DNA of 64,000 nt, taken from positions 1,769,501 to 1,833,500 of the forward strand of contig NZ_CP083951.1 of NCBI RefSeq assembly GCF_006440675.2. The letters are read 5' to 3'. Every line of letters starts with the position of its first letter. Positions within the stretch are counted from its first letter, which is position 1. This stretch comes from Mesorhizobium sp. B2-8-5 (GTDB taxonomy: Bacteria > Pseudomonadota > Alphaproteobacteria > Rhizobiales > Rhizobiaceae). Position numbers and translations under genes: made by a program. Below the pieces are notes generated by a model that was not told the DNA's origin, did not search any database, and saw only the letters and a list, made by a program, of their open reading frames with translations. This document shows positions 17,144-25,604 of this stretch, piece after piece.

Positions 17144-18031
17144 CTACTTGATCAGCGGCAGCAGCGTTTCGGCGGTGATGCGCATCTGGTCGGTGTAGAA
17201 TTTTTCCGTGAGCACGCTGGAGCCGTGGTCCTGGATGAACTTGAGCTGCTCGGGCGAGATGTCGACCGGATTGCGCTCGACCATCTCCGGATAGGGCGCC
17301 GCCGGCGTGCGGTCGACGGGCGCGACGAACTCGTTGGTCAGCGCGCCGTCATAGCCGACTTCCTTCAGCGTGCGCACGATCTTCGGCCAGTCGATCTGGC
17401 CAAGGCCGGCGGCGAAGCGGTTGTTGTCGGCGACATGGAAATCGAACAGGCGTTTGCCGACCTGGCGGATCGCGTCATAGACGTTAAATTCCTCCATATG
17501 GATATGGTAGGCGTCGAGGCAGACGCCGCATTCGGGACTCACCGCATCGGCGAGCGCCAGCGCCTGGGCGCCGCGGTTGAAGAGATAGGTCTCGAAGCGG
17601 TTGAGCGGCTCGACGGCGATCCTGACGCCGACCTTCTTGGCATGGGTGAAACACTCGCGCGTGGCGTCGACCACCCAGCCCCATTCCTCCGCCTCGGTGC
17701 CGTCCGGCACGACCTTGCCGACAGTCGCGGGCACCAGCGTGATGATCTCGCCGTCGAGCTCGCTCACCATGGTGAGCACGTCCTTGACATATTGGACCGA
17801 GCGCTCGCGCTGGCCCTGGTCCTTGGCGGCGAGGTTGCGCTCGCCTAGCATCAGCGTCACCGAACCCCAGCAGCGGATGCCGTGCTCCTTGAGAAGCGCA
17901 CGCGTCTCCTTGGTCTTGTACTGCTCGGGCTCGCCGGAAATCTCGATCGATTCGTAGCCGAATTTCTTGATGCGCTTGAGCGTCACCTCCAGCGGCTCCG
18001 CCCGCATCCAATTGTGCGTCGAAAGATGCAT
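17144..18031 (-). CDS. Sugar phosphate isomerase/epimerase (TIM barrel)
   Basis: A 295-residue protein of the xylose-isomerase-like TIM-barrel (AP endonuclease 2) superfamily. It opens with MHLSTHNWMRAEPLEVTLKRI and has likely metal ligands in VAVEPLNRFE, CLDAYHIHMEE and FDFHVADNNR. Such enzymes include tagatose and psicose epimerases, inosose dehydratase and hydroxypyruvate isomerase. It is first in the minus-strand operon isomerase-dehydratase-gntR and divergent from another isomerase across a 394-bp gap with two candidate operators. Confidence 0.87.
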   Translation of the reverse strand: MHLSTHNWMRAEPLEVTLKRIKKFGYESIEISGEPEQYKTKETRALLKEHGIRCWGSVTLMLGERNLAAKDQGQRERSVQYVKDVLTMVSELDGEIITLVPATVGKVVPDGTEAEEWGWVVDATRECFTHAKKVGVRIAVEPLNRFETYLFNRGAQALALADAVSPECGVCLDAYHIHMEEFNVYDAIRQVGKRLFDFHVADNNRFAAGLGQIDWPKIVRTLKEVGYDGALTNEFVAPVDRTPAAPYPEMVERNPVDISPEQLKFIQDHGSSVLTEKFYTDQMRITAETLLPLIK

Positions 18032-18138
18032 GGTCTATCCTTCCCAGAATTCGCCTGTCACGTTTTACCCCGCGACGGCTCCGATAGAAGCGGTCGCACG
18101 TTTCCTCCCCAAGGCGTTGCCAGCATTTTTCCTGAAAC

Positions 18139-18149
18139 TGGTTCGACCA
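18139..18149. promoter_or_regulatory. Candidate GntR operator 3 (TGGTTCGACCA)
   Basis: The core is identical to that at 3356-3366. It lies 108 bp upstream of the minus-strand isomerase start, placed to control that operon, including its own gntR gene. Confidence 0.65.
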
Positions 18150-18318
18150 ATTGGGCCTTCCATGACCTCTACAGCAAATTTTCATGCACGGCAAGAAGTG
18201 GGTGGATGACACCAAATCAATCAGTCAATGGTCTGATTTTATAAGGTAATTTCGCTCATTTGTTCGAAATCCCGAGCTGTCCTCGTCGATTTGGACCGCT
18301 TGACCGAATTACGGGATT

Positions 18319-18329
18319 TGGTAATACCA
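18319..18329. promoter_or_regulatory. Candidate GntR operator 4 (TGGTAATACCA)
   Basis: The core is identical to that at 3532-3542, and flanking bases TT before and GA after are also shared. It lies about 100 bp before the plus-strand isomerase gene. Nothing else of note was seen in 18032-18425. Confidence 0.65.
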
Positions 18330-18431
18330 GAATGGCGCGACGCATAGACGCCGACAGTATTGACCAAACAGGCTGGCCCTCACTTCAATCGGCGCTATGC
18401 TTGGTCGCGAAAACAATGAGGGAGGATGCCG

Positions 18432-19487
18432 ATGCCGACGACGATGAAGGGCCCCGGCCTGTTTCTGGCGCAGTTCGCGGGCGATGCCGCGCCGTTCAAT
18501 TCGCTGGCTTCGATCACCAAATGGGCGGCCGGGCTCGGCTACAAGGGCGTGCAGATCCCGACCTGGGACGGGCGCCTGTTCGACCTCAAGAAGGCGGCGT
18601 CGTCGAAGGCCTATTGTGACGAGGTGAAAGGCATCTGCGCCGATGCCGGCGTCGAGATCACGGAATTGTCGACGCATCTGCAGGGCCAACTGGTCGCCGT
18701 TCATCCAGCCTATGACGCGCAGTTCGACGGCTTTGCGCCGGCCGAGGTGCACAACAACCCCAAGGCGCGCCAAAAATGGGCGGTCGAGCAGATGAAGTTC
18801 GGCGCCAAGGCATCGAGGAATCTCGGGCTGAATGCTTCGGTGTCGTTCACCGGCTCGCTGGCTTTCCCCTACCTTTATCCGTTCCCGCAGCGGCCGGCCG
18901 GGCTGATCGAGGAGGCCTTCTCCGAACTCGGCAAGCGCTGGAAGCCGATCCTCGATGTCTACGAGGACAATGGCGTCGATGTCGGTTATGAGATCCACCC
19001 TTCCGAGGACGTGTTCGACGGCGCCACCTTCGAGATGTTCCTCGACGCGGTCGGCGGCCACAAGCGCTGCAACATCAATTACGATCCGTCGCATTTCCTG
19101 CTGCAGCAGCTCGATTATCTCGAGTTCATCGACATCTACCACGAGCGGATCAAGGCGTTCCACGTCAAGGACGCCGAGTTCAATCCGACCGGGCGGCAAG
19201 GCGTCTATTCCGGCTACCAGGGCTGGGTGAACCGGGCGGGCCGCTTCCGTTCGCTGGGAGACGGGCAGGTGGATTTCGGCGGCATCTTCTCGAAGCTTAC
19301 CCAGTACAACTACGATTCCTGGGCGGTGCTGGAGTGGGAATGCTGCCTGAAGCATCCCGAGGACGGGGCGGCCGAAGGCGCGCCCTTCATCCAGCATCAC
19401 ATCATCCGGGTCACGGAGAAAGCCTTCGACGATTTCGCCGGCGGCACCAGCGACAAGAAGCTGTTGCGGGCGATGATGGGGATTTGA
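18432..19487 (+). CDS. Sugar phosphate isomerase/epimerase (TIM barrel)
   Basis: A 351-residue xylose-isomerase-like barrel protein. Metal-site segments are VGYEIHPSEDVFDG (Glu), NINYDPSHFLLQQLDY (Asp/His), KAFHVKDAEF (His) and LEWECCLKHPEDG (Glu). It is longer than the neighbouring isomerases. I chose the ATG at 18432 because GAGGGAGG abuts the earlier ATG at 18426 and is better spaced for the later one. It leads a plus-strand series with an oxidoreductase and another isomerase, which is a typical arrangement for uncommon sugars or inositols. Confidence 0.88.
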   Translation: MPTTMKGPGLFLAQFAGDAAPFNSLASITKWAAGLGYKGVQIPTWDGRLFDLKKAASSKAYCDEVKGICADAGVEITELSTHLQGQLVAVHPAYDAQFDGFAPAEVHNNPKARQKWAVEQMKFGAKASRNLGLNASVSFTGSLAFPYLYPFPQRPAGLIEEAFSELGKRWKPILDVYEDNGVDVGYEIHPSEDVFDGATFEMFLDAVGGHKRCNINYDPSHFLLQQLDYLEFIDIYHERIKAFHVKDAEFNPTGRQGVYSGYQGWVNRAGRFRSLGDGQVDFGGIFSKLTQYNYDSWAVLEWECCLKHPEDGAAEGAPFIQHHIIRVTEKAFDDFAGGTSDKKLLRAMMGI

Positions 19488-19632
19488 CCTACGAACTCTG
19501 CTTGAGGAGATTCGGCCACAGGTCCGGGTGGGTTGAATCCCAAGTCGCAGCGGACTCTATACCCCAACCCCGACGCTGCGCGTCGACCCTTCCCGCAAGG
19601 GGGAGGGTGAGGAGCTAAAGAGAGGACAAGAA

Positions 19633-20820
19633 ATGGTCGGCGCATCGAAGTCGGAAGCGGGAGGCGGCCCGATCCGCTATGGCATGGTTGGCGGCGGGCA
19701 GGGTGCCTTCATCGGCGCGGTGCATCGCATCGCGGCGCGCATGGACAACGACTTCGTGCTGGTGGCCGGCGCGCTGTCGTCGGATCCGGCGCGGGCGAAG
19801 GCATCGGCCGAAGAACTCGGACTCGATCCCGCGCGCAGCTACAGCTCCTACGCCGAGATGGCGAAGGCCGAGGCCAAGCGCCCCGACGGCATCGAGGCGG
19901 TGGCGATCGTGACGCCCAACAATGTCCATGTGCCGGCGGCCAAGGCCTTCCTCGAGGCCGGCATCCATGTCATCTGTGACAAGCCGCTGGCGACCTCTCT
20001 GGCCGAGGCGAAGAAGCTTGCCGCCCTGGTCGAGAAGACCGGCAAGGTGTTCGTGCTCACGCACAACTACACCGCCTACCCGATGATCCGGCAGGCGCGC
20101 GAGATGGTGGCCAAGGGCCAACTCGGCGACATCCGCATCGTGCAGTCGGAATATCCGCAGGACTGGCTGACCGAGGACCTCGCCGCTACCGGCCAGAAGC
20201 AGGCCTCGTGGCGCTCCGACCCCAAGCAGGCAGGCGCCGGCGGCGCGCTGGGCGACATCGGCACGCATGCCTACAATCTCGCCCGCTTCGTGTCCGGGCT
20301 GGAGCTAGATTCACTTTCGGCCGATCTCGATGCGTTCGTGCCGGGGCGCCAGCTCGACGACAATGTCAACGTCATGCTGCGCTTCAAGCCGGTCGGCAAC
20401 AAGCATCCGGCCAAGGGCATGATCTGGGCAAGCCAGGTGGCACCCGGCCACGAGAATGGGCTGAAGCTGCGCATCTATGGCTCCAAGGGTGGGCTGGAAT
20501 GGGTGCAGGCCGACCCGAACTATCTCTGGTACACGCCGTTCGGCCAGCCGAAGCAGTTGCTCACCCGGGCCGGCGCCGGCGCGATGCCGGTCGCGGCCCG
20601 CGTCAGCCGTGTGCCGTCCGGCCATCCGGAGGGCTATCTCGAAGGTTTTGCCAATATCTACCAGGAGGCCGCAAGGGCCATCCGCGCGGCGCGCCGGAAG
20701 GGCGGCAAGCCAGGCAAGGACGTCGTCTTCCCGACGATCGCGGACGGCGTCGAAGGCATGGCCTTCGTCGAGGCCTGCGTGAAGTCGTCGAAGAAGAATG
20801 GGGCGTGGACGAAACTGTAG
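19633..20820 (+). CDS. Gfo/Idh/MocA family oxidoreductase
   Basis: A 395-residue NAD(P)-dependent dehydrogenase. The N-terminal Rossmann motif is YGMVGGGQGAFIGAVHR near residue 18. The hallmark EKP-type motif appears as CDKPLATS near residue 117, and the C-terminal alpha/beta domain has GGALGDIGTHAYN, with aspartate and histidine in the active-site position. Members oxidise or reduce sugars, inositols and their derivatives. GAGAGGAC precedes the ATG. The 145-bp gap to the previous gene contains a short hairpin repeat (CTTCCCGCAAGGGGGAGGG). Confidence 0.9.
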   Translation: MVGASKSEAGGGPIRYGMVGGGQGAFIGAVHRIAARMDNDFVLVAGALSSDPARAKASAEELGLDPARSYSSYAEMAKAEAKRPDGIEAVAIVTPNNVHVPAAKAFLEAGIHVICDKPLATSLAEAKKLAALVEKTGKVFVLTHNYTAYPMIRQAREMVAKGQLGDIRIVQSEYPQDWLTEDLAATGQKQASWRSDPKQAGAGGALGDIGTHAYNLARFVSGLELDSLSADLDAFVPGRQLDDNVNVMLRFKPVGNKHPAKGMIWASQVAPGHENGLKLRIYGSKGGLEWVQADPNYLWYTPFGQPKQLLTRAGAGAMPVAARVSRVPSGHPEGYLEGFANIYQEAARAIRAARRKGGKPGKDVVFPTIADGVEGMAFVEACVKSSKKNGAWTKL

Positions 20821-20843
20821 GACGGCTGCGTCGTCCAAGGGAG

Positions 20844-20987
20844 TCCCCCTCACCCGGATTGCCAGCCGAATTGCGAAGAGCAATTCGGGGCAATCCGACC
20901 TCTTCCCGAGGGGAGAGGAGACAAGCGACGCCGGCGCCGACCTCCCCTCGGGGAGAAGGTGGCGGCGAAGCGACCGGATGAGGGGGA
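20844..20987. repeat. RIME-like interspersed repeat with terminal inverted repeats
   Basis: TCCCCCTCACCCGG (20844-20857) and CCGGATGAGGGGGA (20974-20987) are inverted with 13 of 14 matches. Internal hairpins include CCGAATTGC/GCAATTCGG and CTCCCC/GGGGAG types. It is an intergenic mosaic element of the kind common in rhizobia. Confidence 0.75.
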
Positions 20988-21037
20988 GTGTGGCCGGCCA
21001 ACGCAAAGGGTTGGCCGCTAGCGGGGAGGGGGCGTCG

Positions 21038-21889
21038 ATGAAAATCGGCATGTGCATGTTCTTGTGGACGACCAGCGTCTCGAAGAAGCACGAGGCGCTG
21101 CTGAAGGACATCAAGGCGACCGGCTTCGACGGCGTCGAGATACCGGTCTTCGTCGGGGCGCCCGACGACTACAGAAAGCTCGGCGAAATGCTCGACCGCA
21201 TCGGCCTTGAGCGCACCGCGGTCTCGGCGATGGGCGATCCGGCGATGAACCTGATCTCGCCGGATGCGGCGACCCGCAAGGCCGGCATCGACTACATGAA
21301 ATGGGCGATCGACTGCAGCGCAGCCGTCGGCGCGGACACCCTCAGCGGGCCGCTGCATTCGACGCTGGGCGCCTTTTCCGGCAGCGGGCCGACCGCAGCC
21401 GAGAAGAAGCGCTCGGTCGCCTCGCAGCGCGCCATCGGCGACCATGCCGGCAAGAAGGGCGTGACCATCGGGCTCGAAGCGCTCAACCGCTTCGAATGCT
21501 ACCTCGTCAACACCATGGCCGACCTGTCGGAGCATATCGACGCGATCGACCGGCCGCACATCAAGGCGATGTACGACACCTTCCACGCCAATATCGAGGA
21601 GGCCGATCCGATCGGCGCCTATACGAAGCATCGCCGAAACGTCGTCCATATCCACATTTCGGAGAATGACCGCGGCGTACCGGGGCGCGGCAACATCCCC
21701 TGGAAGGAGACTTTCGCGGCGATCCGCCGGACCGGATACGACGACTGGCTGACGATCGAGTCGTTCGGACGCTCGCTGAAGGACCTGGCTGCGGCGACGA
21801 AGGTGTGGCGCGATTTCGCGGAGAGCCCGGAGGCGGTTTATCGCGAGGGGTATAAGCATATCAGGGACGGGTGGAAGAAGGCGGCTTAG
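21038..21889 (+). CDS. Sugar phosphate isomerase/epimerase (tagatose-epimerase-like)
   Basis: A 283-residue TIM-barrel isomerase starting MKIGMCMFLWTTSVSKKHE. Catalytic and metal positions are visible in IGLEALNRFECYLVNT (Glu), MYDTFHANIEEAD (Asp, His), VHIHISENDRGVPGRGNI (His, Arg) and WLTIESFG (Glu), the pattern of the D-tagatose/D-psicose 3-epimerase group. GGGGAGGG lies 6 bp before the ATG. It belongs with the Gfo-type oxidoreductase just upstream, though a repeat element separates the two genes. Confidence 0.9.
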   Translation: MKIGMCMFLWTTSVSKKHEALLKDIKATGFDGVEIPVFVGAPDDYRKLGEMLDRIGLERTAVSAMGDPAMNLISPDAATRKAGIDYMKWAIDCSAAVGADTLSGPLHSTLGAFSGSGPTAAEKKRSVASQRAIGDHAGKKGVTIGLEALNRFECYLVNTMADLSEHIDAIDRPHIKAMYDTFHANIEEADPIGAYTKHRRNVVHIHISENDRGVPGRGNIPWKETFAAIRRTGYDDWLTIESFGRSLKDLAAATKVWRDFAESPEAVYREGYKHIRDGWKKAA

Positions 21890-21943
21890 GGGCCCTGCGC
21901 CTGATCCATTTTCTATTTGCGTTGGCAACGGTTGCCAAGTGGT

Positions 21944-22128
21944 TCCCCCACTCCGTCTCGGCTTCGCCGAGCCACCTCTCCCCCCTCCGGAGGGAGAGGA
22001 AAGGGCGCTTGGTGGCGCCGGGAGAGGAAGAAGGCCTCTGCCTCGAGGACAGGCGCGGCTCGTCTGGCGCCTTTCCTCTCCCCCGTCGATCGGGGGAGAG
22101 GTGTCGAGCGAAGCTCGACGGAGGGGGT
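21944..22128. repeat. RIME-like interspersed repeat (copy 2)
   Basis: It starts with CCCCCACTCCGTC and ends with GACGGAGGGGG. Internal perfect hairpins are CTCTCCCCCCTCCGGAGGGAGAG-like and CTCCCCCGTCGATCGGGGGAG-like. The same element, with a different middle, is at 33876-34022. It fills most of the 288-bp gap between convergent genes. Confidence 0.8.
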
Positions 22129-22177
22129 CGACCCTTTGCGCGGCACTATACGATGCCCGCGCTTCCGCGCCACAAGG

Positions 22178-23542
22178 CTACCCCCGCTCGGCCTGCAGCC
22201 TGTTGTAATCATGCAGCGTGCGGCTCAGCCTTCGGCGCAGGAAGTTCGAGATGTTGTCGAAGATGAAGACGACGAGCAGCGTCAGCAGCACCATGTAGAA
22301 GACGTTGGCCCAGTTCGAGTTGGTGCGCATAGCTTCCCATAGTTTCAGGCCGATGCCGCCGGCGCCGACGGCGCCGATGATGGTGGCGCCGCGGGTGTTG
22401 GATTCCCACTGATAGAGCGTCTGGCTGATGAAGACCGGCACCACTTCCGGCATCACGCCGTAGCGCTGCACGAGCAGGCCGTTGGCGCCGGTCGAGAGCA
22501 CGCCTTCGCGCGGCTTGTCGTCGATGTTCTCAAGCGCTTCGGAATAGGTTTTGCCCAATGTGCCGATCTCGGTGAAGAAGATCGCCGCACTTCCGGCCAG
22601 CGGTCCGGGGCCGAAGGCGCGGGTGAAGAACAGTGCCCAGATCAGCATGTCGACCGAGCGCATGAAGTCGAAGAAGCGTTTCAGCACCTGGCTGAGCAGG
22701 CCGCTCGGCGTGATGTTGCGGGCGGCGAAGAAGGCGAGCGGGAAGGCGACGATACCGCCGAGCAGGGTGCCGAGGAACGCCATAACGATGGTCTGCAGGA
22801 GTTTCGTCCAGACATCGCCGTGCTGCCACTGCGCGTTGTTCCAGATGTTGTCGGCGGCCAAAGCGAGGTTCGACGTGCCGGGCTGAAGCTCAGGCCCGGA
22901 GACGATCAGCGAGATGACCTCGCCGGCCGATTTGCCGAAGAAGGGCGAGCGCGTGTCGAAGACGAAATTGGCCCAGCCGAGGAAGCGCTTGCGAACCTTG
23001 ACGCGGTCGACGGTGACGCGCACCTCGCCGGCGAAGCCCATCTTGGCGACGATCTCGTCGTCATGGACGGTCACCCAGTCGGGCACCGCGCCTGTGACCA
23101 CCGGCTTGCCGCCGGTCAGCGCTATCGGCACGGTCACGCCATTGGCCGTGATCGTCGCCCTGGTCTTGTCGAAGGTGACGGATTTCGCATCGCCGTCGAT
23201 CCGGACCGTGAAGATGCCGTCGGGGTTCCTGACCACCCAATCGGGATTGGGGTTCTCGCCGAGCGCCGAAAAGCGCGGATATTTCGGCGTGATCTGTGGC
23301 TGGTCGAGGCGGAACTCCGGCTGCAGGTCGTAGCTGATCCATTGCGACAGAAAGAGGGGCAGGCGCTCCCAGTGCGACTCGCGCAGCACCTGCGGCAAGC
23401 TGAAGAACCACAAGGCATAGCCGAGATAGAGCACCGTGCCCGCGATCAGCAGCAACGGCCAGAAACGCTTGTAGGCCGGACGATGGAACACCTGCGGGTA
23501 GCGGCTTTCGATGGCGCTTAGTTCGTCGGCGGTCATAGCCAT
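22178..23542 (-). CDS. phnE2: Phosphonate/phosphate ABC permease PhnE2 (PhoT-like)
   Basis: A 454-residue inner-membrane permease of the PhnE family, longer than usual because of a periplasmic domain of about 150 residues between the first helix and the permease core (QPEFRLDQPQITPK to DEIVAKMGFAGE). The core has AFLGTLLGGIVAFPLAFFAARNITP and the EAA-like loop followed by GATIIGAVGAGGIG. The long form next to a shorter PhnE is the arrangement of PhoT with PhoE in Sinorhizobium meliloti phoCDET, a PhoB-regulated importer of phosphate and phosphonates. It starts 1 bp after the phnE1 stop. Confidence 0.9.
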   Translation of the reverse strand: MAMTADELSAIESRYPQVFHRPAYKRFWPLLLIAGTVLYLGYALWFFSLPQVLRESHWERLPLFLSQWISYDLQPEFRLDQPQITPKYPRFSALGENPNPDWVVRNPDGIFTVRIDGDAKSVTFDKTRATITANGVTVPIALTGGKPVVTGAVPDWVTVHDDEIVAKMGFAGEVRVTVDRVKVRKRFLGWANFVFDTRSPFFGKSAGEVISLIVSGPELQPGTSNLALAADNIWNNAQWQHGDVWTKLLQTIVMAFLGTLLGGIVAFPLAFFAARNITPSGLLSQVLKRFFDFMRSVDMLIWALFFTRAFGPGPLAGSAAIFFTEIGTLGKTYSEALENIDDKPREGVLSTGANGLLVQRYGVMPEVVPVFISQTLYQWESNTRGATIIGAVGAGGIGLKLWEAMRTNSNWANVFYMVLLTLLVVFIFDNISNFLRRRLSRTLHDYNRLQAERG

Positions 23543-23543
23543 A

Positions 23544-24497
23544 TCAAGCGCTCATCAGGAAAGCCTGCTCGCCGACAAGCTTGCGGCGCAGCCAGGCGGA
23601 GAACTGGTCGACGAGGAAGATGGTGATGAAGAGCAGGAGCACCAGCGCCAGCGTCTTGGCGCCGAAGCCGCGCGAGATGGAAAGCTTCAGCTCTTCGCCG
23701 ATACCGCCGCCGCCGACCGCGCCCATGATGGTCGAGATGCGCACGTTGATCTCGATCCGGAGCAGCGTGTACGACATGAAATTGGGCAGCACCTGCGGCA
23801 GGTCGGCGAAGCGCACGCGCTCGAACCAGTTGGCGCCGACGGCGCGCAAGCCCTCCTCCGGGCGCATGTCGATGTTCTCGTTGATCTCGTAGAACAGCTT
23901 GCCGAGCGCGCCGATCGAATGCAGGCCGATGGCGATGATGGCGGCGACCGGGCCGATCGAGACGATGGCCGCGAACAGGCCGGCAATGACGATCTCGGGG
24001 AAGGCACGCAGCAGTTCCATGAAGCGCTTGACGACGAGCCGCAGGATCGGGTTCGGCGTCAGGTTGCGCGCGGCGATGAAGGAGAAGGGCACGGCGAAGA
24101 CGAAACCGATGAAGGTCGAGACCAGCGCCACATTCACCGTGGTCAGCATCAGCTCGAAATATTCAGGGATGTAGAAACCGCCCCAGACATGGACGCGGCC
24201 GAGCGGGAAGTTGAATTCCTGCGTGCCCTTGTCGTTGGGTGAGGCGATGTCGAACAACGCCCGCCAGACGTCGTTCCAGTCCTTCGGGACCAGCCAGCTC
24301 AGGAAATCGAGGATATGCGGCAGCCGGTCGAAGAAGTGGCCGGCATTGGCCTCGTCGGCGAACCACATGGTGGCGCACATGGCGACAAGCAGCAGGCCGA
24401 CGCCCAGCGCGGTGTAGAAGCGGCGCAGCGAGGTCTGGCGCCGCCAGGCGTCGGCCTGCTGGCGGGTGGCGTCGGAATGGAGTGTCGCTGATGTCAT
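23544..24497 (-). CDS. phnE1: Phosphonate/phosphate ABC permease PhnE1 (PhoE-like)
   Basis: A 317-residue permease with an N-terminal cytoplasmic stretch, a first helix (FYTALGVGLLLVAMCATMWF), a short periplasmic part and the PhnE core (VSTFIGFVFAVPFSFIAARNLTPNP; ISTIMGAVGGGGIGEELK). It pairs with phnE2 to form the channel. I begin at MTSATLHSD, since the longer frame would start within the phnD-phnE1 hairpin. The gene follows phnD in the operon after an intrinsic terminator-like stem-loop. Confidence 0.9.
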   Translation of the reverse strand: MTSATLHSDATRQQADAWRRQTSLRRFYTALGVGLLLVAMCATMWFADEANAGHFFDRLPHILDFLSWLVPKDWNDVWRALFDIASPNDKGTQEFNFPLGRVHVWGGFYIPEYFELMLTTVNVALVSTFIGFVFAVPFSFIAARNLTPNPILRLVVKRFMELLRAFPEIVIAGLFAAIVSIGPVAAIIAIGLHSIGALGKLFYEINENIDMRPEEGLRAVGANWFERVRFADLPQVLPNFMSYTLLRIEINVRISTIMGAVGGGGIGEELKLSISRGFGAKTLALVLLLFITIFLVDQFSAWLRRKLVGEQAFLMSA

Positions 24498-24510
24498 GAT
24501 CGGGACATGC

Positions 24511-24543
24511 AAAAAGGGCGGTGCTGGAGGCACACCGCCCTTT
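24511..24543 (-). terminator. Stem-loop with T-tract between phnD and phnE1
   Basis: On the minus strand AAAGGGCGGTG and CACCGCCCTTT form a perfect 11-bp stem with a 9-nt loop, followed by TTTTT counting the arm's last bases. It is likely a partial terminator that keeps binding-protein mRNA in excess. Confidence 0.75.
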
Positions 24544-24555
24544 CTGATCTTGCCA

Positions 24556-25464
24556 TTAGCCGCCGATGGCGGCTTTGCGGGCTTCGACGATGACGTTGTA
24601 GAATTCCGGCTTCACCGGGACGTAGCCGGTGAAGTCGCCACCCTCGACGCCTTCGAAGCAGGCCTTGTCCTTGGCCGGCAGGGCGGTGAAGAAGGCGGTG
24701 AGCTTGGCGGTCATGTCGTCGCCCAGTGCGGTGCGCACGACCAGCGGACCGTTCGGGATCAAGCCCGAGCGCCACACTTCGACGAAGTCGTTCGGGTCGA
24801 CGGCGCCCTTGGAGACCTCCTTGTGGAAGGTGCCGGAGGTGTAGCCGTTCTTGAAGTCGCCGATACCCGAGGAATCGTCCACGGCAACGTCGACCTTGCC
24901 GTCGCGCACGGCCAGCACGTTGTTCTCGTGGCCGCCGTTGAACTGGGTCGAGGCGAAGTAGGTCTCGTTGGAGGCGCCGGTGTCCTTCGGAATCTGGGTC
25001 AACGGGATCAGATAGCCCGAGGTCGAATCCGGATCGGCGTAGCCGAGCTTCTTGCCCTTTGCCGACTTGATATCGGTGATGCCGGAAGTCTTGAGCGCCA
25101 GGCCGATCGAATAATAACCGGTGGACCCGTCGGTCTGCTTGGTGGTGAGGATCGGGGTGACAGCCTTCGGATCCTTGAGATAGACGCTGGCATAACCGGA
25201 CGCGCCGAGTTCGGCGAAGTCGAGCGTGCCGCCGAGCAGGCCCTGGATGACGCCGTCATAGTCGGCGGCGGGGAACAGCGAGACCTTCTCGAAGCCGAAT
25301 TCCGACTTCAGGTGGTCGGCGAGGCATTGGTAATTGCGCAGGCGGTCGGTCTCGTTCTCGCCGCCGAGGATGCCGACGCGGAATTCCTTGATATCAGCGG
25401 CATGCGCGGCGCTTGCCGCCATGGCGAGCAGCGAAACCGCCCCAAAAACCATCTTCCTGAACAT
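24556..25464 (-). CDS. phnD: Phosphonate/phosphate ABC substrate-binding protein PhnD
   Basis: A 302-residue periplasmic binding protein with signal peptide MFRKMVFGAVSLLAMAASA, cleaved after AHA. Family marks are FRVGILGGENETDR at the mature start, the ligand-loop region ELGASGYASVY, ADPDSTSGYLIP (Ser/Thr that bind the phosphonate oxygens) and VAVDDSSGIGDF. AGGAGAG lies 7 bp before the ATG at 25464. It delivers phosphonate, phosphite or phosphate to PhnE1E2 in the inner membrane. Confidence 0.93.
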   Translation of the reverse strand: MFRKMVFGAVSLLAMAASAAHAADIKEFRVGILGGENETDRLRNYQCLADHLKSEFGFEKVSLFPAADYDGVIQGLLGGTLDFAELGASGYASVYLKDPKAVTPILTTKQTDGSTGYYSIGLALKTSGITDIKSAKGKKLGYADPDSTSGYLIPLTQIPKDTGASNETYFASTQFNGGHENNVLAVRDGKVDVAVDDSSGIGDFKNGYTSGTFHKEVSKGAVDPNDFVEVWRSGLIPNGPLVVRTALGDDMTAKLTAFFTALPAKDKACFEGVEGGDFTGYVPVKPEFYNVIVEARKAAIGG

Positions 25465-25604
25465 TTCGATCTCTCTCCTGTTGTTCCGGCTGCGCCGGCT
25501 GCGTTCTGATTTTTCAAGTCTTGCCTTTGACGCTGGCGGGCGATCCGGGTTGCTCTGCTGAAATCCACGATTTGCCCGCACCGGCTGGGCCCGGGACGGT
25601 GGAC

